Shown here: positions 55,508-64,000 of the stretch, piece after piece
Position numbering within the stretch: position 1 is the stretch's first letter
Layout of the letters: every line of letters starts with the position of its first letter
Source of the DNA: Sequoia sempervirens
Lineage: Eukaryota; Streptophyta; Pinopsida; Cupressales; Cupressaceae
NCBI GenBank assembly: GCA_007258455.2
Contig: VDFB02373365.1
Coordinates: 219,428,162-219,492,161, forward strand
Direction of reading: 5' to 3'
DNA: 64,000 nt
Notes under the pieces: model-generated
The model's database searches: none
Seen by the model: only the letters and a program-made list of their open reading frames with translations
Told to the model about the DNA's origin: nothing
Position numbers and translations under genes: made by a program

Positions 55508-56690
55508 TGTAGACATGCAAAATTAACATTCTGCATTTGATCAGGTTCACTCATCAACTGAAGTAGATTTCGCATTAGGTCCATTCATCGGTTGATCAGA
55601 TTCACCTTTATTCATTTATCAAGAAATTTCATTAATCTCCATTTCCTAAGATCATTTATTTAAAATCAAGCAAACATTATCATCAACCTTTTAATAAATC
55701 AAACATCCATTTAAATCAAATCTTAAATCATATTCCATCATTTTCTTATTTAAATAAATCAAATATCAAAGTCCTCAAAGTCAAACTAACCTAATCATCA
55801 TTAAACTAGCATAATCATCATTTATTTATTCTAATCCTGATTAAATGCTAATCTCAACCACTTGCATTCTCTAGATATCTCCACTTGCACAAATAAATCA
55901 ATTTTATTGATTTATTAAAAACCCTCATTTTCCCTCAACATTACAAGTTGATTTGTCCCTCCAACATTACATTTATTGATGTTTTTCTTGTCCCCCTCTC
56001 AAAATTTATTGCAAATTTTGAATTCAAATTCTCCCTCTCATGGGCACTCTTCCCAAATCTTGCACAACCATTGGCCTATCACCACTTGACAAGTGGCTTC
56101 TTCTCATTGGAGGATCTTTAGTCCCACATTCACCATCTTGGCCAATCTCTCATCAAGAAAATCTATAAAAGAAGGCTTAATCCTCATTCATCCATCCACA
56201 ACTTTTATGCAAGGTTACTCTCTTGGTTTGAGAACTCATCTTGCTCATCATTTCCATTGCATTTACATCATCTTGAGCTTTGATCAAAGATTGGGAAAGG
56301 GTCACTAGGACATGTGACACCAATCCACTATGGAATAGGTAACTTGTTAATTGCTTTCACTATGTTTTTAGTCTTTTCTTATCATTTGTTCCATTTTGAA
56401 GCATTTACAAGGTATTTCATAGGAGCATTTTGAAGGATTTGTGAAGTACTAACCCTTGCATGAAGTTTAGTTATTTGGATGCTCACATTTTGCATGACCT
56501 TTGTAAGAGCAAATTTACATCTTAATTTTCTCTTACAAAGGTCAACATTAAGCAACCCTTGTCCTAATTTCTTGGAACTTCCACATAGCACTTTGTGGGA
56601 CAAAAAGAAGTTGTGACATTGGACATTCAGTTTGAAACCTAATCAAGAAGTTTGTTTGTGGTAAAAAGAATTCATTAAGCAAAGATAACA
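55508..56690 (+). repeat. Gyp6 5' LTR
   Basis: It starts TGTAGACATG and ends AAGATAACA, giving the TGT...ACA ends usual for LTRs. The left end is fixed by the 3' copy. The right end rests on the terminal ACA and the following primer-like site, because the 3' copy is cut before this point. Confidence 0.85.
56164..56170 (+). promoter_or_regulatory. TATA box of Gyp6 5' LTR
   Basis: TATAAAA in AATCTATAAAAGAAGGC; the 3' LTR has the identical box at 63907-63913. Confidence 0.7.
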
Positions 56691-56692
56691 AA

Positions 56693-56708
56693 TTGGACCC
56701 CACACATG
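56693..56708 (+). other. Candidate Gyp6 primer-binding site
   Basis: TTGGACCCCACACATG lies two bases inside the LTR. It contains TGG as expected but I cannot match it to a tRNA from memory. Confidence 0.45.
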
Positions 56709-57182
56709 TGCTTGATATCTTTTGGTCATATGATTTTCATGCAAACATTGGTCTTTTGATTGCTCTTAGAGAAAAGTGTGTTCTTCAATACCTTGGCCTA
56801 GTAAAAAAAATCTCTTTAAGTCTTTTAGGATCAAATCAAACACCTGATCCATCTAAAACACTTATCATCTCCATCCCACAAACAACTTTATATCTTTGGA
56901 AACATCATTATCTAGACTTGGGTTCATCCTTAAATCATCATCAAATTCACCTTGTTTAGTTAGGTGTATGGGAATGAATCCTTTCTCATACATTTAATTA
57001 AATTAGCAATCCTTTGAACAATTTCATCCTAAGATCACATCCAACATCTTAGGGTTTACAAGTCCATTATCCAAATCCAAATCAACCAATCAAAATCAAA
57101 CCCTAAGTCTAGCATTGATCCAAAGTTCCTAAACGTTCAACACTCATATTATTTACACATTTCATCCTCCATCTCGTCATTG
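56709..57182 (+). other. Gyp6 leader
   Basis: Stops in all frames after a short open piece (to 56959), without domains. The coding region proper begins near 57180. Confidence 0.45.
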
Positions 57183-59000
57183 GTCCTAAGAACCTTAGAG
57201 GTCACTTTTGCAACAAGGTCAAAACACAAGGAGAACATGGAATGCAAACTTGATCCATACATCTTGAGTAATCCAAATCAATTGAATCTTCAAAGCCTTA
57301 CAATTTTGATTGATTATCAAAACTAACACTTATACAATCCATACATGGGACCATTACCTTCGACAAATGTCAATAGAACAACAAGTGTGAGTATGCCCAA
57401 ATCAAATATTGGAACGCATTTCCCAATGGTAAATCCAAGCCCAAACGTACAAGTCTATCAATCGAACAATCAATGCATGAACCTTGAAACGAACAATGTC
57501 ATTCCACTAAATCCCTACATGCCAAAGGAGAACGTACCAAGTACAAGTTTTTGAAACATGAATCTGGAAAACTTTGGGATGGACACATATGTAAATCATA
57601 CAAACATGAACAATGGTCAATTTCAACCTATCATGCCAAATCAAAGCATCATCCCAAATTAGAACGTCGTCCAAAATCCATTTGTCCATGATCCCATTCA
57701 AAAACGACAAGCATGCATGCCAAATCTACTTAAACAAGAGCCAAATCAACTATATCAAGGGATTCAAGATTGAAATCAAGAACAAATTTGGCGAGATCAA
57801 ATTGCAGCACTCTCCAAAATAGTTGAGTCATTGCGCCAAGAGACATCTCCACCACCATTACCCATACCAACATTGTCCCCTAGTTTAGGGCTTCCCCCTT
57901 TACCTAACACTAATCACTCCATCCAAATCAATCCACATAACGCCAATAAAACCATCACATCAAATCCTTTGAATATACCATCAACATCACACCAACAGAT
58001 GGTATCCAATCAAGCAACAATGATGATCCCAACCAATCAAAATATGGTCTCCCAAGGGCCTATCACCTCATTCATCCCAATCATCCCTATTACTTTGATC
58101 ATTCCAAACACCACACCTCTGATCGCTCCAAGCATATCTCAACAACTTGGCACTACATCCAACACAATTCCAAATACACCACCACTACCACAAAAACCAA
58201 ATGCAATAAGTCAATATCGTAGCATCGCACTAAAAGCACATCAAGCCTACCAAAAAATGCTTCAACAATATCAGGTGGTTCCACAAGCCTCTCAAGCTAC
58301 CAAACAAACACAAGCACAAACATGAAAAATGATTGGGGATAACAATGGGCATTCAACCATTGGTGATAGCATTAACAATCTCCCCACCACAATTGATGAA
58401 AGCATTGTTCAAGATTTATCCATCAAAGAACGCATTGGAGATGTTTTTAACTCATTCGAAGATCAAATCGACATATGTCAAGAGTCACTTTTGAATTATG
58501 ATCAAAATCCACCAACAAAAATCGACAATGAGCCAATTCAAGAAATATCAACATCACTTGACTCTATGGTCGAAGACATTCACAATCTCTCCACCGCAAT
58601 TGTCGAAAACAATGATCAAAACCTCTCCATCGAGGAGCACATAGAGGATGTATCTACACAATCCAATGATCAACTCACCATACATCAAGAGCCACTCTTT
58701 AGTGATCTATTTCAAGGAGTGTTAGGATTATTTGATCCTATTGACATAATGCATGATCCATCAACCTATGATCATGTTGAAAATGTCTCTACATCACCTT
58801 ATGAGTTAGAGGAAATATCTCAAGAAATTATTCCAAAGCATGATCAAAATATTTCACTAAGGTCTAGCAATGGTCCTTTCCAAGACAGGTTGACCCTCTT
58901 CGACCTCATGTTTATAGATACTGAAGAAACCCTGAACTTGACACTTGAGGATATTGAACCACTTAACATGTCTAATGAAGACATCCAAAAACCCTTGTAA
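57183..59000 (+). pseudogene. Gyp6 ORF A: P/N/Q-rich then acidic repeat protein, few stops
   Basis: One frame runs from LEVTFATRSKHKENMECKLD through an Asn/Pro/Met-rich region, QEQIWRDQIAALSKIVESLR (a helical block found near the gag start of plant Gypsy elements), a Pro/Thr/Asn/Ile-rich stretch (57831-58325) and an acidic part (58329-59000). It has only about five stops (57327, 57552, 57660, 57768, 58323). In the acidic part a unit of about 45 residues repeats: DESIVQDLSIKERIGDVFNS and ENNDQNLSIEEHIEDVSTQS, each followed by DQ...I..QE.L. I recognise no enzyme. It is probably a gag-derived protein. Confidence 0.55.
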
Positions 59001-59017
59001 GCAATCCATCCTTTGAA

Positions 59018-60217
59018 ATGGACCCATCTCAAGAACTTGATCCAAAGCATGTCGAAAGCAACTCCAAAATCATTCAAGATCAAGAATTTTTATCCTCAAG
59101 ATACTACAATAAGCTAATGGACACTCTCCTATCCATACAAGATGTCGCAAATGATGATCACTCCAACATAATGCATATTCATCCATCTACCCATGAGATG
59201 CTTTCTTTGGATGGACACGTCGATGATCTTCATTCAGAACAGGATCCCTTTACTCCTAACTCTATCACACAAAAAGAGAAGGTTACTGATTCCTACAATC
59301 AAACAGAGTTGTCAACAAAAGTATCAGATATATCACAAATTCAGACTAAGGACATAATGAATAAAGGTATCCAGCATTATTCGCTCAAGGAAACAAGTCA
59401 GATAGAATGGGATATTCTAGAGTTAGTAGAGCAGCAAATGGAAATAACGTCACCTACGATGGTCATTTATCAGAGAATGCACTCTCAACAGGAGCTCTTA
59501 GAATAGGAAGAATCAAAGCATGAAGGTACTACTTCCACCATATTAGGGGCAACTTTATCTAGTGAAAACATCAACATAGGGAGCACAAAGAATCCTTGTG
59601 ATGAAACCATTGTCAATACTACAACTAGTCACGTCACGAATCTTCATCCACCCATCACCCCATCCATGAATTGGAACCAACGTCAAAAGAAAGATCTGAA
59701 TCAAAGCACAAAAAATGTTATCAAAGCAAAAGAAGCTAAGAAGCATGATGGACAAATCAAATACACATGGATACCAAAAAATACAAAGAAATATCATCCC
59801 TATCAAGCTCCATCAGTCAAAGAAACTATGGGGCAAACTAAAAGAGGGAAATGTATCCATCAAAGATGTCCACAAAATCAAAAGCAGGCTTTTCAAGTGA
59901 CGTACAAAGTGTATCAAGCAGTTGGTCCTAATTCCACACACACTTCTGTATCCACCCATCATTGCTCATCTTCCCAAGTTTGGAGAGTCAAAGGTTCCAA
60001 ACTGTCAACCAATCCATCTCTTATCCCTAAACGCACTCCATCCACGCCTCCATGCATGATATCCAATTCTCATATTGACCATGTATTGGCAACAACCTTC
60101 ATTATAAGGATTCAGAAGGCACTTTATCGCGATGTACACACAGAGACAAAGTTAACCCTGGTATCGACGAAGCAGATCGAGAATCCCAGAAGTGGCATTC
60201 AAGTGCACGTATCTTAG
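59018..60217 (+). pseudogene. Gyp6 ORF B: continuation in another frame
   Basis: Starts MDPSQELDPKHVESNSKIIQ 17 bases after ORF A, in a different frame, with one stop at 59504-59506. Its acidic/Gln-rich first half resembles ORF A, so a frameshift near 59000 may have split one protein. The second half is basic (KAKEAKKHDGQIKYTWIPKN and beyond) and ends IENPRSGIQVHVS. No catalytic motif is seen. The open frame gives 162 plus 183 residues. Confidence 0.5.
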
Positions 60218-61449
60218 CAAAGCAGCTTCTTCAAGTAGGATATCGATGGCGCATTATGATAGGGGCATCTACGTCAACACTACCAGGTGGTTCAGCATGA
60301 ATCTTTCAGAAAAATACAAAAAAAATCAAAAAATATGAAAATCCAAAAAAATAAAAAAAAAGGATTGAAAACAGTAAAGATAAAAAATCGTCCTCTAGTG
60401 AAAACCGCATGGGTTGCACTTTGGGCAAGACCATGATGAAAACCAGACAAACAGGTGTCATTTGTAGAATCGAGCATCTATGTGTGCCAATTTAGATGAA
60501 AACATCTCATCCCATCCATAATAAATCGAGCATTCCATCCATCTTATCCATAATAAATCCACTCATCCACACACCATTTATCCAATCTATTTTCATCCAT
60601 CTTCATGATCCATAGTCCAAGTTATCTTGATCTTGATGAAATTTTGGGGCACGCTTTACACTTGCTTATGATAAACATCTTGACATGGGCCGTTTTCATT
60701 AATCCTATCCTATGCAACATTATCTAAGCTATGAAGCATTATCCAAACGAGTATTCTTTATCCAAGCACCTTATCTTATTTCAAGATAATCCTTGGCATC
60801 CTTTGCATACTTACCTTATCCATCCATCCATACACCTATCCAAGCATCCATCCCATCACATTCCATACATTGCTAGAAAATGGGGGAAAATATGTACATC
60901 TTGCTTCGATAATAAATCTTGGTCTATATCCTCCAGCTTATATGGCGATCCAAACATTGGAAAACATGAAATCAAATTGGTCAAGCATCTGTAATCCAAA
61001 ATCTGAATAACTAGCCCATGGCATATTTTGATGAGAAGAAATTCCTTATCAGTCTTCAACTTTCATCTAACATCAATCCAAACAATCACTATCAGTCGCA
61101 TCTAGGTTGCACTTCAAATGTCAACATCACATCATCTAAAACATCTTTTGTTTCAAACCAAGCTTTATCAATCATGATCAATCAAAATACAATCAAGAAA
61201 TCATCAGGATATCCTTTCATTGTTGTGCATCCTCAACAATGATTATCATCATCAGTCTTGATCAAATCATCATCAATCCATCATCATCTTGGGGATATCA
61301 TTCCCAATCATTGTGTTGCTTAACACTATCCTTGCATTGTTGTGCATCCTCAACAATTTTATCATTATCATCAATCCATTGACTTGATCGATCGACCTTA
61401 GCTTGGTTTTCAACCAAATCCCAAATAGAGCACTGATATTGTCACACAT
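60218..61449 (+). other. Gyp6 noncoding region with A-rich and CATCCA-rich tracts
   Basis: An AAAAATCAAAAAATATG-like A-rich run (60307-60361) is followed by CATCCATC-rich DNA (60510-60860). The motif TTGTTGTGCATCCTCAACAA occurs twice (61220-61240 and 61336-61357) and is self-complementary at its ends. No ORF is supported. Confidence 0.55.
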
Positions 61450-61830
61450 ATCCATATCCAAATCGTCAAAATCATGCTAAAAATCCAAAAAAAATCAAAA
61501 AAAAGCAGAAAACATCAAAAACAAGAAATCTGAACTATGTCCTCTCTGAGCTTAAACATAGGAAAGGCTAATCTTTGATCAGCCCCCGAGACATCAAAAT
61601 CCAAAAATATCCAGAAAACATCAAAATCCAAAAACATTCAAAAAATACAAAATCCAAAAACATTCAAAAAGAACATCAAAATCACAAAAACATTCAAAGA
61701 ACATCAAAAACCAAAAACATCAAAAAATTGAAAAAGCAAAAACATTTGAAAAATCCAAAAAAACCCAAAAAATAGCCTCAAAACATTCCAAAAATGTTAA
61801 AAACATCCAAATATTTGAAAAAAATCCATC
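61450..61830 (+). repeat. Low-complexity tract of AAAAACATTC/CATCAAAATCC units
   Basis: Irregular tandem array of 10-13-base A-rich units (ACATCAAAATCCAAAAACATTC and shorter variants). The Lys-rich open frame at 61575-61775 comes from this composition, not from a gene. Confidence 0.8.
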
Positions 61831-62046
61831 CACCTCATCTCGCTTGCGCTTGCAATAAACACCATTCATAATAAATTGATCGTCATCCTCAACCTTTGGT
61901 GAAACAGTTAGAAACAAGTCTAGCAGGTTAAAAGTAAATCTCAAAAGCGTCAAGTCTCAAGTCTCAGTCTGTACGTAAACAAGTTGGTCAAGTCTTTGTG
62001 TGGATATTCCATCATCCAAACAGTCCCATATCAATCATCTGATAAT

Positions 62047-62188
62047 AACATGTCCTAGGATGAATCCTTCCTACAAGGGGCATTATTTATTAGAAATAAC
62101 ACTTTGGATAAACAAAATGACGTCCTGCCATCCACTAACATGTCCTAGGATGTACCCTTCCTACAATGGGCATTATCTTTTGGCAATA
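62047..62188 (+). repeat. Two tandem copies of a 90-base-period repeat
   Basis: AACATGTCCTAGGATGAATC...GGGCATTAT...AATAA at 62047 recurs at 62137 with a handful of changes. Confidence 0.8.
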
Positions 62189-62699
62189 AGTTTCGGTTCT
62201 TATCCTTAAAAATACATTCCCTTTTGGTTAGCGGTATTGAAGAACATTAACTTGTTTGTGTGCTTTATCTTTTTCTTTTGACTTATCTTATTGCGCTTAG
62301 TCCAAGGACCTCTCGATGATATCCAAATGAAGGATTTAGAGAGATAGGAATGGGGCAACGATCATTATCCTTTTGTTTGCTATGCTTGTTGGACGTTCTT
62401 GTAAAATAACTTGGCGAATACTTGCTTTGTTAGATATGTATATAGAATTTTTCGGACAGCTTGTTGACTATTTCATTGATTGGTTATACCTCTCCATGTT
62501 TTGGTCCGAGATGTTTGAAACTTCTAAAGTGCATCCTAGCAAGGTTTCCGTATGTCAGGTGTGAACATGAATACTCCTATCTATTTGTCAAGTCAAAGTC
62601 CATCACACTAAGTACAATGCCATCCTGGTCCTTTATACCTTGATGCATCGTACTTAGGCGTGTTATCAAACATAAAGTAAGTGACCCTTTCAAAATCCC
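62189..62699 (+). other. Gyp6 noncoding stretch
   Basis: Short open frames at 62373 and 62461 overlap in different frames and have no domain; no other feature was recognised. Confidence 0.4.
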
Positions 62700-63062
62700 A
62701 ATCCCTGATAAGCAAATCATCATCATTTCTCATCATCATCCCTCATAATGTTGGCTTGTTGGATCCTCTTGTCATCATCTAATTTCTTTATCTTCCACAC
62801 TAACATCACAGCATAAATAGTTAATCATAATCACCAATACATCCATCATGCATCCATTATGCATTCATCTTGCATCCATAAATCATCGGTATTCTGCATA
62901 TCATCTCATAAATCATCCATTTGCATAATCATAGCATATCCCATCATCAATCTCATTCATCTCATATCATATCATCATTTAAGTTGTTTAGGATAATATA
63001 GATTTGTTATTCTAAGCATCTTGAAATCATCTCATTTGCATCGTCATCCATAACCATCCATT
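62700..63062 (+). repeat. CAT/ATC-rich low-complexity tract
   Basis: Dense ATCATC, CATCCAT and CATAAATC repeats, for example CATCCATCATGCATCCATTA near 62842. Confidence 0.75.
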
Positions 63063-63117
63063 TTGAACCTCTTTATTGCGAGATCAACCCTCAAATCGAA
63101 TCTTTTCACTCGATCTC

Positions 63118-63130
63118 TCGAGGGGGAAAT
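63118..63130 (+). other. Second purine run, possible internal polypurine tract
   Basis: CGAGGGGGAAATG lies 130 bases before the 3' LTR and resembles a polypurine tract better than the run at the LTR edge. Confidence 0.35.
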
Positions 63131-63236
63131 GTACCAGTGTACTTCTTTCTGCTGGGGCATCCAAAAAATTGGAAATTTTTTGAATTTTGATTGCGGCAAG
63201 TTATTCTTTGAACTAATGCAACAAGTACATTGCTTC

Positions 63237-63250
63237 AAAGAGGGGCAAAA
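63237..63250 (+). other. Gyp6 polypurine tract
   Basis: AAAGAGGGGCAAAA abuts the 3' LTR (TGTAGACATG). Confidence 0.8.
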
Positions 63251-64000
63251 TGTAGACATGCAAAATTAACATTCTGCATTTGATCAGGTTCATTCATCAA
63301 CTAAAGTAGATTTCACATTAGGTCCATTCATTGGTTGACCAGATTCACCTTTATTCATTTATCAGGAAATTTCATTAATCTCCATTTCCTAAGATCATTT
63401 ATTTAAAATCAAGCAAACATTATTATCAACCTTTTAATAAATCAAACATCCATTTAAATCAAATCCTAAATCATATTCCATCATTTTCTTATTTAAATAA
63501 ATCAAATATCAAAGTCCTCAAAGTCAAACTAACCTAATCATCATTAAACTAACATAATCATCATTTATTTAATCTAATCATGATTAAATGCTAATCTCAG
63601 CCACTTGCATTCTCTAGATATCTCCACTTGCACAAATAAATCAATTTTATTGATTTATTAAAAACCCTCATTTTCCCTCAACATGACAAGTTGATTTGTC
63701 CCTCCAACATTGCATTTATTGCTGTTTTTCTTGTCCCCCTCTCAAAATTTATTGCAAAAGTTGAATTCAAATTCTCCCTCTCATGGGCACTCTTCCCAAA
63801 TCTTGCACAACCATTGGCCTATCACCACTTGACAAGTGGATTCTTCTCATTGGAGGATCTTTAGTCCCACATTCACCATCTTGGCCAATCTCTCATCAAG
63901 AAAATCTATAAAAGAAGGCTTAATCCTCATTCATCCATCCACAACTTTTATGCAAGGTTACTCTCTTGGTTTGAGAACTCATCTTGCTCATCATTTCCAT
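63251..64000 (+). repeat. Gyp6 3' LTR, truncated by the window end
   Basis: Matches 55508-56257 at roughly 97% by eye, TATA box included. Confidence 0.93.

Larger units (their letters stand above)
55508..64000 (+). mobile_element. Gyp6: young, non-autonomous large LTR retrotransposon, 3' LTR cut by window end
   Basis: The 5' LTR (TGTAGACATGCAAAATTAAC) is repeated from 63251. Over the 750 shared bases I count about 18 to 20 differences, mostly transitions, so the LTRs are roughly 2-3% diverged, far less than Cop1 or Cop3. The internal 6.5 kb holds two long, mostly open ORFs with P/N/Q-rich and acidic repeats, then a long AT- and CAT-rich noncoding tract. No protease, reverse transcriptase or integrase motif was found. 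This is the layout called LARD in plants. Confidence 0.88.

Noticed and set aside
57831..58325. Proline-rich ORF as a host gene
   Set aside because: It lies between the LTRs of Gyp6, in frame with flanking ORFs, and has the gag-like WRDQIAALSKIVESLR block just upstream.
61575..61775. Lys/Asn-rich 66-codon frame
   Set aside because: Made of A-rich low-complexity units; stop-poor by composition only.

Overview
The window is repeat-dominated, AT-rich nuclear DNA from a plant, most likely a large-genome seed plant such as a gymnosperm. That organism call is an inference: it rests on dense, old, nested Ty1/Copia and Ty3/Gypsy LTR retrotransposons, initiator-tRNA-Met primer sites, abundant in-frame stops and the absence of any convincing host gene. 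I see no rRNA, tRNA gene, CRISPR array or operon. Element names used here (Gyp0, Cop1-4, Gyp5, Gyp6, TIR-A to TIR-F) are working labels.

Layout. 1-1970: 3' end of a Ty3/Gypsy chromovirus (Gyp0: integrase, chromodomain, LTR). 2555-20894: a three-level nest. Cop1 (LTRs 2555-2928 and 20519-20894, target duplication ATATT) is interrupted by Cop2 (LTRs from 3209 and to 17946, duplication TGAGG), which is itself interrupted by Cop3 (5178-11858, duplication TATAG). Cop2 is a decayed complete Copia gag-pol. Cop3 carries zinc knuckles and an unrecognised long ORF but no polymerase. Cop1 carries a G-patch plus zinc-knuckle ORF. 20895-27460: old, mostly unassigned sequence with a tRNA-like SINE, a Gypsy-LTR-like stretch and two orphan primer sites. 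27461-34533: Cop4, a complete but stop-riddled Copia element. 34691-36943: two copies of a small DNA transposon head to head, one carrying a foldback element. 36944-46216: Gyp5, a minus-strand non-autonomous Gypsy element with acidic repeats, a protease-like domain and a G-patch. 46217-51509: more LTRs of the same broad family and gag debris. 51510-55507: mostly unassigned. 55508-64000: Gyp6, a younger plus-strand element whose 3' LTR runs off the window; it carries long P/N/Q-rich and acidic ORFs but no visible reverse transcriptase.

Six copies of a roughly 790-bp terminal-inverted-repeat element (ends GGTATGTGCAGGATCAT, about 5-bp target duplications) are scattered through the nest at 7421, 12204, 18802, 34691, 36425 and 43672. 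They date after the retrotransposons they sit in, and a longer diverged relative splits the Cop2 3' LTR. The most unusual signal is a set of about 17 imperfect palindromes in the LTRs and leader of the Gyp5 family (37053-50808). Their arms change in a compensatory way between copies, which suggests conserved hairpins. No gene here looks able to make an intact polyprotein. Readings were made by eye: element boundaries fixed by target duplications are firm, and domain limits are approximate.
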